In this document: piece by piece, positions 32,903-46,942 of the stretch | Position numbering within the stretch: position 1 is the stretch's first letter | How the letters are laid out: every line of letters begins with the position of its first letter | Source: Hyaloscypha bicolor E | Taxonomy: Eukaryota > Ascomycota > Leotiomycetes > Helotiales > Hyaloscyphaceae | Reading direction: 5' to 3' | Length of the DNA: 64,000 nucleotides | Assembly (NCBI RefSeq): GCF_002865645.1 | Contig: NW_020194627.1 | Span: forward strand, 248,001 to 312,000 | The notes under the pieces: model-generated | The model's input: the letters and a program-made list of their open reading frames with translations, nothing else | Database searches by the model: none | What the model was told of the DNA's origin: nothing | Made by a program: the position numbers and the translations under genes

Positions 32903-35638
32903 AGGGGTGGCGCTTGACCAAGTTTTGCATAGACGAGAAGTGATTGAAGGATGGAAGACACCTCGGGAGTCTTCCAATGGGTACCATTGTTGATTTGTTC
33001 CGAAAACCCTTGTACGAGAAAATGAAACAATTTTGCATTGGGATAACTCCCACCGCGTCTCCTATGTATCAATATGACTAACGTTTCTTCTCCGCCGTCC
33101 TCCGCGGCACCCCCGTGGAAGCGCCATTCTGGCCATCTCGAGGACTATGTATTAGAGGCCCACACCTTCTGAAAGACTGATCGTTATCTCGGCCTTCAAT
33201 GTAACAAAGCCTACTGCTCCACTTATTGCCCATCATCCCCCTTAGAGACCTTATTGTCCCTACTCACTTCCATTGCGTTCCCCATATCATAGAAGCATCC
33301 ATAGAGACCCCCACCCTCACAACACAAAACACATCTGATCAGCTCCTGATTAGGACCCCACTGTAAGCACTCGAGCCGTCTGCCTAGAGACATCACGTTC
33401 GCCAGTGACTTGTGTGAAGTTGCAGTCCTACGAGCAGAGCGATAGATGAAATCTTTGAGGAGGAGATTGTCGAGGCCATTGCAGTCGGTGCCACAACGAT
33501 GGTAGAGTCGTTTATAATCATTGCGCCAGTAACTGGTAGTACGTTAGCCATTGCTCGGATCTCTCTATATTGGAGTACCAAGACCATTCATTGTACCAAG
33601 TGAAGCAGGTATATACGTGGAGGCGGGTGAGTAACTGGAAGGCTGGGAGCCATTGTGTCGAGGATGGTTGGGGTATTCACTGCAATGCAGAGCAAAAGCC
33701 GAAGTCTGTTGAAGGTCTAGAGCGATACATTAGCAGCTGCTCTGGCCGGAGTCAGGCGGGACCAAAGTTGTCATACAAAACCAACCCGGAATTTTAATTG
33801 GCTGAGACCCGGACGGCCCACGAGGGTTGCCCTTTATGACTGAAAAGGACCGGTTGACTGGTCTGGTGTCGGTCCGGTTGTGCTTGCAGAGGTACCGTAT
33901 GTGACTAGAATTGCACGTTGCTGTTGCTGAATTTACTGAGTTGTAGATGTTGCCTGTATCGAGTCAGCAATGTCAAGATCGGAGCCTGTTTTGTGGAGGC
34001 TCGCCTGCTCAGGCGTTCGGATGTGGCTATGCGGCAATGCGGCCGCAGGGGAATAATTCGGTTAGCCGAAGTCGACATCCACAGTTGGCAGCTCCTTGTG
34101 GCGCTCTTTGACGTATATCTGAGTTGTTCTTGGTCTAGTTGTGTGTTGGCCAATATTGTGAGGTACTAGTGGCGATTTTATCGCTCTGCGACAAAATCGC
34201 GGTTTTGGTACTTGCCGGTCGCCTGTCAGCTTGTCTACTGCTGAAATGTCTTGCCACACTCAGAATGCCTTGCTCCTCTTCATGAATGCCATACGCTCGC
34301 CCTCAATCGAAATTCAACACTCCTCCCATACCCTGCATCAATGGCTGGCGTCCAATGTCTCATTGGCTACGCCGCTGCGGATGCTGCTGGTACTGTCTCA
34401 ACTCCTTCTCACTTTTCGAGTCCAAGATCTGAGGTACAGCCATAGCTTCTACCTACACAACTTCCCACTTCAACGTACCAAAAGCAAGGGGAGCTAATCA
34501 AGAGGATGCACAATCTTATGGGGCACCACCACAACAACATCTAGGCAGAAGGTGGCGACGAGCCTCATTTCCCAAATCTGACCAAACGCCTAGAGGCACC
34601 CCGGCTACGTCCAACTATATTCTTTTGAACGAGGCTTCGGGAACCGCACCCCCTCCCCCCAACCACCAACCCGAAGCTTGTTTCGCTAGCAGTTCAGAGT
34701 CCCACCCTCTCAGGACCAAGGTTCTTCCATCTGGTAGCCCCAAGCATTGGGTCAAGTTTAGCGGCGGACGAACCAGCTCAATCAGACCTTGAGCACGACA
34801 ATGGTGCTATCCCAAAGATCCGGAATCCATGAGACCCGGATTTGCTCGTGCCCGTGCTCAGGCTCAAGGTCAGGTCTTGGACCAGCGCTATGGGTCTCGT
34901 TTCTGGAAAATTACTACAACATACACATTGCGAGAAGGTCTTCAAGGGCTTTTTGCAGCAGGATCAGGGAAACCAAAGCAAGTTGATTACGTCGACAGGG
35001 TAATTAGCGCATGCTAACCAATGATACATGGAAGTATTCCTGTTGATGCTGCTGTGAAAGGCGCCCACAAGAGACTTGTCGTCAACGTCAAGGTGCGCAA
35101 GGTCGCAGCCAAGGATCTTTTTGTTGGATAATCCATGGAATAAATGTGCAGCTGTCCCCGACAGATACATGTGTCAACTCCTCTTAAATTAACGGATCCA
35201 CCACCTCGCTGTGATCCCTAGTCAAATGATATGAACAACGGCCACCATTCATACCTGCAGAACCTCGGGTTCTCAAAGCCTTTGTATCTCAACTCCTCGC
35301 TCATTCTCCTCTTCGGACCTTGTGTCTCTTCACCGCACCCCCTGAATACTCCGGACCTCTCCCTCGCGGATGAGAAGAAACTCCCAGTACAGTCAACATT
35401 TACCAGCGCCATCCTGTCTCACTTGGTTGAAAACCCGAGGTAACATGGACGATAGCGACAGCAACTCCACGCGTCGTCATCGTGTTAACCCCCCTATCCC
35501 CAAGAAATAGGAGTTAGCACCCTCCTTTAGGATATTTTTGGGGGTAGAATATTCCACCGGCTGTCGGATATTGCTGCAAGAGGTATCAATACTCCGAAAA
35601 GTTGGGACTTACTGGCACTGGACTTGAGCACCTATTCC
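32903..35638. other. Gene-poor intergenic region
   Basis: This is 2.7 kb with only short, unrecognised frames. The stretch 34829-35130 (+) has a coding-like 62-codon frame (RYGSRFWKITTTYTL) ending at a possible GTAATT donor, but no family or complete model is evident. Nothing else is supported. Confidence 0.4.
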
Positions 35639-37634
35639 ATGAAACCGAGTTTCTCATATCCCTGCGCAAAGAGGGCAAATCTCCCCGATATCACACCCAA
35701 GTTCAGATACAAACATCTTGATTCTCCAGGCTCAATCCGGATCCTCCTTCTGCATCCTGCACCAGCCTCATCAGCTAGGATATGTTGCGACCTCACCGAC
35801 ACCACAATATCGGCCTGTGACCTAGATCTCTTCGAACACTATGTAGCCTTGTCGTACGTCTAGGGGTCCACGGACGACTTGCAGAACATTTATCTCGAGG
35901 ATCATGAGTTCAAGATCACCAGGAACTTGAGCGAGGCTCTCTATAATCTGAGAGAGGAAAAGAGAGCTATCAGACTATGGGCCGATGCTATATGTATCGA
36001 CCAGCAAGATGATGACCAGCGTAACCAGCAGGTGTCTCTGATGGGTCAGATTTATTCAATCGTACGGCACACGGTCATCTATCTGGGCCATTCCACTCCC
36101 TCCATCGATGCGGCATTTCAATATGCGGTGTCATCGGCAAAAGATATCTCCTCTGAGGAAGACGAACGCCATAAATCACCCGAAGAGCTTCAACTACAGC
36201 TCGTTGCAAGAGAATTATTGGACCGAGCGTGGTTCACTCGCATTTGGGCCTTTCAAGGATTGGTTCTCTCCCGCGACCCTTGGGTCCAGTGTGGTAAATC
36301 ACGCTTGAAATGGACAACCTTCTGTGGTACCTTGCTTTGTACGTCAGTGGTCGAAGAATCGGATCATTCACCCGCGGTTTTCCCTTCGGAGTACATCGCA
36401 CTTGAGAATTACTACACCGAATTCGAGACTCTGCGATCACTCAATGGTATAAGGACAGCGTACCGAATAGACAAAGTAGAGCGACAAGGTGTGTCTGAGC
36501 TTGCACTCTTGGATCTCGTGACTTTTCGTCGTGGATTGGGTGTCACAGATCCTCGCGATATAATTTTCGGCCATATGGTCTTGGTGGGAATGCCATTAGA
36601 CGGGGTGCCGTTTGGTTCCAATGAGTCTCTGTTGAGAGCCCCTGAGTACGGGAAGTCAGTTGAAGACGTTTTCATGGATTTTGCACGCGACATGATGGAG
36701 TGGTATGGATTCTTGGAGATTTTCTCCTACAGAGAGGCTCTCTGCCCGTCTAAAAGAATGTCAAACCTTGCGTCTTGGGCACCAGATTGGTCGGTTCACC
36801 CTTTCAAGCAGCCTCAGATTATCAAACCAAGAGGGTGGAAGTGGCTGTCGGGTGCAAAGGCGGCTTTTCAAAGGCCACACTCATGGATTCCCAATTCACG
36901 ACTGCTATTAGTTTCAGGGGACTCTTTCAAGGTTGTTGAGGTTAGTCGAGTGATTCCCTGGAATCCGTCAGATATCATCGTGTTGGGAGATGATGAAAGC
37001 TTTTTTGTGAGAGATTTTAGGTGGTTTCTCGACAATCATTATCACTAAAGCTACACTTACTTCCTCCCAGGCCGATTGGCGCAACGAGTTGTACTGGAAA
37101 GTATACGGCCACTACTCTCAAGCCATAGGCCGGCAGTTTCTACCAAAACCCAATTTTCCGTGATCAATATACTCTTTGATCCCTTTAATAAATCACGCAT
37201 CTTTCCCTAAAGAGAGGAGCTTTAATAGTTGGAAGCTCTCTGGGCTCGTATTTGCTCATACTTTCCAAGTGAAAGAAGCGTCCATCCATGCTGGGCGTCG
37301 ACTTGCAACTCTGGAAAGCGGCCAAATTGTACTGGTTCCGCCAGATGTTGCATATCAACTAGACATAAGTTTGGGACAAGACTGCAAATCGACCTTTGTT
37401 TTCCGTCCTCTCGATAGAGAAGCTGCCAACAAATCATTGCGTAGGTTGAGTGCATCTCAGCTGCAGGCTTTCGGTCATTTTAGATTCCACATGCTACATT
37501 GTGAGGGATTAGGGCCAACTAGTGAAGAGTACCAGCAAGGCCTACTTCTCGGCCAAGCTCGGGTTTTTGAAGATGGAGTTCAACTAGAAAGAAATTGGAG
37601 GTCTGCGAATACTCAGCTACTAGTGATTCACTAG
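35639..37634 (+). pseudogene. HET-domain gene with two in-frame stops
   Basis: One frame, with a 64 nt intron (37007-37070, GTGAGA...CCCAG), gives HET landmarks: HYVALSYV then stop, LWADAICIDQQ, RNQQVSLMGQIYSIV, TVIYLG, WFTRIWAFQ, TDPRDIIFG and, near the end, RRLATLESGQIVLVPPDV. The TAG at 35861-35863 replaces the Trp of the hallmark ALSYxWG; TGG to TAG is CpA to TpA on the other strand. A second stop, TGA at 37161-37163, again leaves the frame open for about 157 more codons and is compatible with CGA to TGA. The ATG at 35639 is the best start. It was probably a functional incompatibility-type gene, now inactivated. Confidence 0.75.
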
Positions 37635-39357
37635 CAAAGAATGATAAATTGGCGAGCGTAGTTGACTTCCCTATAGTCTGTGGAAGACTTGGTGACTGAG
37701 TACTTTCCAAACCACTCAGTGGATCGTGAAACATCCTTCGAGTGTGGCACCTTGTTCGCATTCTGCCACTGCCATTTCATGAAGCGGTTTGGGCCATTCA
37801 ATGGCTCGCGACCGAGGGCCCCACACTTAACAACACACTGTGAAAATCCAGACAATTGTCAATTCCATATCCCAACTCAGCACTCACTGGTCTAGGTGAC
37901 ATGGCTGTTCGGCCCCGCTCACCTGCAACGTCTACTAACTTGTATGAGATCACTCTCCTTCCATTCCTCACCGAAAGCCCTATTCCAAAGTAGGAGAAAG
38001 ACTAGCCTCCCTACTGAAGTCTCCCCATGGCAATCTCAAGTCGGGAGCCCTAATGAGTCATGCATCACGTGCTCGCTTCCCCCTTTTCCCTTCCCACATG
38101 CTTCCATTCATCCAAGCACCTAGCCTCGTGAACATATTCCATTGCCAGTGTTCAAATAACCACATCTCAACTGCAGCGGTCCGGCTCAACGTCTTCAAGC
38201 TCGTCAAAAATACAACAATTGAGATCGGATCTCTGGACATTCATTCAAAGCATGAGTGGAATTCTATCGAACTATTATACAAGTCCACTAACACGCAGCC
38301 CTAATGCAATGCAAACTCCTCCCATGCTTTGTCTCCCAACTCCCCCTCCCACCCAAAGATTTTGAAGTGTTTGTTGCCGTTCATTTCCTCTTCGGTGAGT
38401 TGATGATTCTGTCGGTGAGCTCTCAATGATTTCGCTGTTCGCTCTGGATTTGTCTAGAAGGCTGAAGGGCTGAACTGTCGCGATCGCCTTCGCTCTTCTT
38501 CTGTGCCGGTTGAGGTTGGCGTGGCAAGTTTTCTGTTCAAGAAATGCTGATGTCTTCAAGCTCGGAATCTGCAGAGTCTAATGATCTGGCTGCCTCGAAA
38601 CGAACTGGAGATTCAAGGAATGCTGTGGAGCTGACTTGGGCTTTTCTGTCACGCAGGGAAGCATGCAGTCACAATGCAGGGCAAGACAGACGTTTTTGCC
38701 TTTTCGAGGATTGCAGTCTAGCTGGAACAAATGGCTGAAGTTGGTCGGGTTGCTAAATACAGCAATGCCCCATCAATCCCCCAAGACAGCTCAAGACCTC
38801 CCGAGATCCTCCACGATTTCAGTAAACTACAAATCTACACTATAGCCAAGTCAAAAGCTCGTCTCTATAGTACACCGTGAGACAAAGGAAAGTGGTGGTA
38901 CAAGTGGTGGTATAGGGGATATTCATACATCCAAAGAAAAGTGGACACAGTTCCAACTGTAACTTGAAAGTAAGTACAAGAACCAGAAATGATATCCCTG
39001 GTGTCTGCAGTCACAAGAAACGGCAGTTATGCCCCTTGTTGTACTTGTATGCATGAAAGCCGGTGCCGTACGCTTTGGCTCGATGGCATAGAGCACGCCG
39101 CGAGGCAGACATTAGTGGGTCAAGTCGACGATGATGAGTTCTGCATCAAGCACTGGCCTAGGCCAATGTTAAATCTTCGCCTATCGTACACAGACCCCGA
39201 TCAAACTTTCCATGATAGCACACCATTCTCTCCCATATCAAATCAACTCAACTCGGGTACCACCGCATCATCAGTGGAACAGAATGAATCAAGATGAGGA
39301 AAACAGAGAAAACACCGAGGATGACGGGCACACGAGTTGGATAAGAGATAGAAATCG
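37635..39357. other. Gene-poor intergenic region
   Basis: This is 1.7 kb with many short frames on both strands and no recognisable protein, RNA gene or repeat. Confidence 0.4.
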
Positions 39358-39643
39358 CAAAGTGTATATGAAACCTGGTCGCTCGTCTCCCAACTTCTCT
39401 GCCTCGCGATGAGACATGCCTCGAGTCCAGCGGTCACGTTGACCGGCCAGACGCTTCTTATTCTCTCTCGCAAGCAAGGTGCGCATAGCGATGCTGCCAC
39501 CAAGCAGCAGACACCATGTAGGTCATGACAGTTGAGTGGCCGGCGGTGAACTTGGGACCGTTGCGGTAGATGTTAGAGGAGATGATGCCGTTGGGGTTGC
39601 CCCAACTACCAAGCAAGCAGACAAACAACACCGAGATCCTTGC
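39358..39643 (-). pseudogene. MFS (ACS-family type) transporter remnant
   Basis: The minus strand encodes LLGSWGNPNGIISSNIYR and PKFTAGHSTVMTYMV, the typical last-third motif of anion:cation symporter MFS proteins. One base out of frame it then encodes the cytoplasmic tail SIAMRTLLARENKKRLAG, RDRWTRGMSHREAEK and LGDERPGFIYTL. The frames meet at about 39490-39510. The upstream two thirds of a transporter are missing; instead there is a short minisatellite of TTTGAAGA-type units (39650-39710). It is a broken end fragment. Confidence 0.6.
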
Positions 39644-41018
39644 CATCAATGGAGTTTGAAGAATTGGCGTTTGAAGAGCTGGTGTTTGAAGAACTGATGG
39701 AATGTTGGCACTTCTTGGACCCCGGAACTCCTTGATCACTTGCTCCAAGGGCTGGTGGTTTTGGGTCTCAAAGCTTGTTGATGCAGGATAGCCTGCCTAA
39801 GAGTTGTTTTCTTGCAAACAAGTGATTGGATGGTAGCGACCGGCATCAATGGAGTTTGGCACGGGATCGGAGTTGAGAAGGGTCGTAGGTGCTGGGCATC
39901 TCCAGTGAGTGAGGATCGTCAGGTTCTAGATAGTGGCCACTATAGTGAGAACCGTACTGTGGACCAGGTTGACAACCGTTTTGAGCACCATAGTGACCAC
40001 TGTACGGGATAACATTTGAAGGATTGACATTTGAAGAGTGGTGTTTGAAGAAGTACCAAATGCTGGGAAACTCCCTTGGAGACTTGGGTGATGATTTTGG
40101 GTAATGAATTTCTGAAGATTCACGCCCTTGCAGTGGAGCGAGAGCAGCATCGTAGATTGGGATCAACAGAACCAAATGGTTGAGGCAGAGGCAGGGTTCG
40201 AAGACCGAAAATTCGGATGTGGCTATCGGAGGTGACTGACGAGATAATAGGCGGAAAGTAGGGTGAAAGAAAAGCCGTAAGTGATATAGAGTGGTACGTT
40301 TCATTGATATAGATCGGTTGCTCTGCCGAGAATTTGCAGACGGGGCAGGTCGGGTTGGAAGCAGGGGCCAGACATCGCTCGAGGAGGTCTTTACGCACGG
40401 CAAAGTACGATCAGAAGTATTGTAGATTAAGGAACAGCTTCCACTGCGCCCTTGATGTTCATCTCTCTAAGGCTTATTATCGGTAGCAACAGAGTAGTGT
40501 TGGTGACGAAATCTAAATTTCATACCCGGCGGCGATGCACTCTCCAAGACAAGCGAGTGCGAAAGAAGCTCCACCGGCTCCTCCTCTTAGTAGAACGTCT
40601 TATTCCGAGCAGTTCCATGCATACTTGAAGACCACATCGTTGACCTCTTTCTCCCAATGTGTCCGTGGCAAACTTGTGATGGAGCATACCGGTCAGCATG
40701 TTGCAGCTGAACTCCTACTTAAGAAACCTTCCAACTCGGTTCTCGAGCATGGCGTTCGTACTGGCATAAGTCGGTGTTGCTTTCAAGACTATGAAGTTAA
40801 CATCTCCGTTGTATTGAATGCTGTGTCTCAGCAGCTCAGCAATAATCTCCCGTGAAGCAGGGGTATCTCGGTGCCTCATCGACTGAATTACAGAGACGTG
40901 CAAGGATTTTTGGGAAACGAAAATAAAGATAACCCAGCAGCTTGTTCTTGAGAAGGTCGACATCTTTAAGTTATTTCCCAGAATAAAAGGAAGATTGTGG
41001 AACGAAGGCTGTTGACCA
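39644..41018. other. Gene-poor region with short repeats
   Basis: TTTGAAGARYTGG-like units recur at 39655-39705, and related TTTGAAGA words at 40015-40050. A Tyr/His/Gly-rich frame on the minus strand (SHYSGHYLEPDDPH, about 39880-39960) resembles QYGGHYQEP near 42600. No gene is supported. Confidence 0.35.
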
Positions 41019-41080
41019 GGGCCGGAAGATTGTTCAAACTTGGTCATTGAGAGGGAGTAAAAAGTCGTAACAAGGCTACC
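41019..41080 (+). rRNA. Displaced fragment of 18S rRNA 3' end
   Basis: About 60 bp match the universal 3' end of fungal nuclear small-subunit rRNA: CCGGAAGATTGTTCAAACTT, then GGTCATTGAGAGGGAGTAAA, then AAGTCGTAACAAGG. This spans the sites of the widely used ITS1-F and ITS5 primers, with only a few mismatches and one inserted A. Neither upstream 18S sequence nor ITS/5.8S follows, so it is an isolated fragment and not a functional gene. Confidence 0.7.
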
Positions 41081-43014
41081 TTCTGCAGCGAAGCTCCGAA
41101 AACCTTGCAACCCTAACGAGAGGCAGCACGACAGTAGGCAAGGCGATTGGAGTCCTTGTTTTATCGCAAAATGTTACCGATCGGCTACCTTCGAGGGTGG
41201 TCCCCTCGCACAATTCGCCAGTTCCCTTGGTCAGGCTCGTGGCTTCTGGGTAGCTTGGGCAAGTAGGCTTTGGTTTGCAAGGCTCATTAGCCGAAGTTGA
41301 ACAGGGAGCAGGCACTGGACAGCAGTGGTTTGTAAAAAATTGATTTCAATTGAAACCGGATCATTGAGCGTGCGGTTGGTGATTTTGAAGTGGTGTTTGG
41401 CGAGACGGATGGAAAGCAGTTCTTCAGAAGATAGCAGTCCGTTGCGCAAGACCAAAACATACAAATGGGCGAAAGTAAACACCGGTCGAGATGTAACATT
41501 TGGGGTTAAGTATCGATTTCTCGACTGGTCGAGGGAGAAGCGCTAGCGCAATGTCCCTTCCAATATTGATAGACAGTAGGATCCTGAGCCTCCGACCGAG
41601 TATACGATGAGAAATCCAAGTATTATCAAGGTCGTTATGGACGTTGGTGATATCCTGTAGCGATAATCTGCGCCAAAGAGGTGGGTGGGTTGGGCGTCTG
41701 CCTGGGCGAGCATGCCTCAATGCTGACCTCGGCTCGTGTTGTGGTTAGTTATTCGAAGGTAGAGATAGAAACAGCGATGACGGTTATAGTTGAGATGGAT
41801 TGGGCTTGTAGGAACCTCTTCGGCGGTGTGTTATTCTTTGAGTGCCGTGATAATGGTCCCGATGTTGACATCCTGGGAGATCGATGAACCGATAGCGTGC
41901 GTCGGGGGATTTTATCTAGCGAGACTTCAACGAAGATGAGGAAATATCACTATCGAAGTTGATTGGACGCAGTGGCTCAGCTGTGTAAATGAACTCGATA
42001 TCGTGAAAAGTTGGGGCAATCCAGAGGCTGGATCAATCCACTTGTACATATCGTTACTCTCTTGGACCTTGATCTGAAAATGCTTGGAGATGCCAATTCC
42101 GTCGCCAGGACTAGTTTAATAGCCGTTTAGCATAAGCTAAATCCAAGAGAACATGTTGGCGGTAACAGGGAAGGAGGCCGAGGGGTGGAAAGCTGCTCTG
42201 CGAAAACAGATTTCACATAAAGTGCTGGTGACCCGTATTGAACCAACATCATGACTTGAGCCAAAATCGCAGTGCTATCTACAGCGTTGGCACTTTGCCT
42301 TTCCTGCATTGCCATGAGAGGCCCTTTGTTCAAGGAACACTGACTCCTGTGCCAGACATCTCCACGGGTCAGCCGAGTTTCTGAACCGAGCGTCTCAACG
42401 GCCATCACATTCAACTTCGTATTCGTATGCAAAAAGGAGTCGATCTCTTTTGATTTTGAGCAGGAGCGCCACTCCAGTGAAGTCGAGGAGGGCCCACAGA
42501 TGCTCGCAATCACCTGCGAATTCGGAGGCGTTCGGATGGTTCTTCAGGATAGCAGTGTTTAAGTCGGTGTTATGAGGTAAAGCGAATGGCTAGAAGCCTC
42601 AGGGTTCTTGATAGTGACCACCATACTGGCCAGTAGCGTTATGGTAAGTGCTGGCCATGCTCGGAGTCTCCGGCCATAAGTCATCTTTACCAGGGATAAC
42701 AAATGAGCGGCCGCTCATATTGTTGCTCGAACAAGCTGGGCCTTGTCACCGTCCCGAGAAGGTTGGTAGGACATCCTCGATCTTTGGGCGAAGAAGATCT
42801 TGCTCTCTATTCGCAATAAGTGGTGTCGAGTCCTTTGCTTGAAGAGAAAAGTCAGCAAAGCTGCTGCTAAAATTACGTCTTTGGGAGTAGCTTTTTTGCT
42901 CACATCGTAGGTGGCCCGATGTTGGATCAGCTCGAAAATGGTAGCTGCTTTGCTCCATCCACCATACGGAGAGGTTTGATCAAATGGATGCCGGCATGTC
43001 GGTCTTCTGGCAAC
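41081..43014. other. Gene-poor region
   Basis: Only short, mutually overlapping frames are present, none recognised. The minus frame at 42127-42513 (128 codons) has no family signature. Confidence 0.35.
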
Positions 43015-43233
43015 TCAAACAGATTTTGTAGTTTGTTGTCCCCGGGTAGGATCTTGCCAAGCTCGTTGATGCTTCATGACCCGAGTCAAACGAATCATCC
43101 AGGGCGCGGATTGAACAAAGGACATTTCACGGCCAAAGAAGAACGGTCCTTGAGGGTGATTGTCATCGAAGATCTTCGAAATTTCCTCCTGCAGCTTCTT
43201 GGTACATTCAGCTGGCTTGTTGAAGTCATATAT
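43015..43233 (-). pseudogene. Glutathione S-transferase-like C-terminal fragment
   Basis: The minus strand encodes NKPAECTKKLQEEISKIF, QGPFFFGREMSFVQSAPW and MIRLTRVMKHQRAW, the helical C-terminal domain of a GST. Typical GSTs have FFLG..LSFVD...APW here. The frame has a stop just upstream and another at about 43015, with no thioredoxin-like N-terminal domain in frame. It is a remnant. Confidence 0.5.
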
Positions 43234-45465
<2,232 letters not shown>

Positions 45466-46185
45466 ATGAACTCAACTCGGCATGCAAATCGCTCTAGTCG
45501 TGGGCAATCAAAAGGAGGCCGTGGCCGTGGCGGACGCCCACAAGGAGGCTTCAACGACCGAGATAACACTGGCCCGGGAATGCATCCCCTCCCAAATATC
45601 TCACAAGTCATTCCCGGCGCTCCGGTATCAATTGTTCTGAAAGTCGACCAGCCCACAGGGAACGAAGTCCAAGGCATCGTCGCTGAACTCTTGACTCGAG
45701 GAGATCACCCAAGGGGCATTAAAGTCCGGTTGCAAGATGGTCGTGTCGGCAGAGTTCAGAGGATCGTCAGTGAGGAGGCGGCCAAAGCGGGGTCGGAGGG
45801 GCTTAGTGGGTTGGGGAGGAATGGTGATGTGAGGATGGGCATGGAGATCAATGCCAGCCTCCAAACGACATCTGCTCCTGTCGTGACTCGTGTTGGAGGT
45901 TTTACTGGAAGACGGTATGGCGACTTCAGGTTAGAGGAACCAGATGAGCCACTGAGTACCGGGTTGAGTCTGTCCGACTATGTGGTCACAACGTCGAAGC
46001 GCAGGGGTCGACAAAAGAAGCAGAATGATATGGGTCCAGATGCTGCAGAGCAAGAGGTCAATGAAGACGGAAACTCAATGGCTGCTTCGGACTCGACAAC
46101 GATTGTGGCGAAGTGTCCAGTGTGCGGCGAGTTTGAGGGCGATGAAGTTGCCGTTGCTCATCATGTCAACACGCATTTCGACTGA
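45466..46185 (+). CDS. DUF2196/YwbE-like protein with C-terminal zinc finger
   Basis: A single exon encodes 239 residues. After an Arg/Gly-rich leader (GGRGRGGRPQGGF), residues 48-100 (VSIVLKVDQPTGNEVQG, HPRGIKVRLQDGRVGRVQ) match the small YwbE-type DUF2196 fold, which is found in bacteria and fused in fungi. The last 25 residues (CPVCGEFEGDEVAVAHHVN, then THFD) form a CxxC...H...H finger of the kind seen in ubiquitin-binding UBZ modules. The RGG-like leader suggests RNA or nuclear contacts. The ATG at 45466 is the first in frame; an upstream GTG is not a fungal start. The function is unproven. Confidence 0.75.
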   Translation: MNSTRHANRSSRGQSKGGRGRGGRPQGGFNDRDNTGPGMHPLPNISQVIPGAPVSIVLKVDQPTGNEVQGIVAELLTRGDHPRGIKVRLQDGRVGRVQRIVSEEAAKAGSEGLSGLGRNGDVRMGMEINASLQTTSAPVVTRVGGFTGRRYGDFRLEEPDEPLSTGLSLSDYVVTTSKRRGRQKKQNDMGPDAAEQEVNEDGNSMAASDSTTIVAKCPVCGEFEGDEVAVAHHVNTHFD

Positions 46186-46942
46186 TCGCGTTTGAGGCCA
46201 TGCAACTATTCCTACAGAATGTCATCGCCAATGATTAATACAAAGAGTTCCACACAATTATGAGCGCGGGTCAGGATCAGCAACACCAAAGATGAATTTC
46301 AGCAAATGATCTCTACCCCATTCTAGCAGCTGCCGGAAGGCAGATCTGCTTTGCTCTGTTTCATTCACAGCCTCAAACATAGCCTTCTCCTGACATAAGG
46401 TTGCTTGGAGAGAAATTGGCTCTTCAAATCTCGCCGCCATGGAATCTCGATACTTATCGTACATCGTCCAATGAGATGTGAGCTTGGTCTGGCCAGTTCG
46501 CTGAGACTGTGCCGATTCAACGCTGGTGCAGACCAAAACAATGCTTCCTCGCACCTTCAAAAGACATCGAGTAGCCGCTCCGCCTCCTTTCACGAGCCAA
46601 GTTATCTCTCATTTCATTCCTTCAGCCAGTCATCCAATGACAATGGGCAAGCCAAGCCATTTTACACGTGATTGTGGTGACATTGGGAGGCGGTGTGGAC
46701 TTCTGCCGTCAGGCAACAACCTTCTGATTTTAGCACAGCCTCAGCTTGATCTGCACTAAACGGGAGCTCAACTCGACTTAAACTCCTCAGTAACTTGGGC
46801 AGAGGGGAAGGAAAGCACAGTCATCGAGAGCCTCAAAGAGAACCCTTCCAGAAGACTGGAAACGACGCGAACTCAATTTGTATTGCTTCTTCCGACATCC
46901 AGTGCCTTGCAGCTGAATCACTCGACGCCGCACCCCACCAGA
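46186..46942. other. Intergenic region
   Basis: This is 757 bp. A minus frame (46258-46593) ends MYDKYRDSMAARFEEPI, EKAMFEAVNETEQSRSAF and has coding-like composition, but no family, start or upstream exon was identified. It is left uncalled. Confidence 0.35.

Noticed and set aside
39846..40403. 185-codon minus frame rich in Tyr/His/Gly near its end
   Set aside because: The start is not ATG, several overlapping frames are equally long, and no domain is visible.
46258..46593. 112-codon minus frame with coding-like composition
   Set aside because: Start unclear, no family seen, and no upstream exon found; it may be a fragment.
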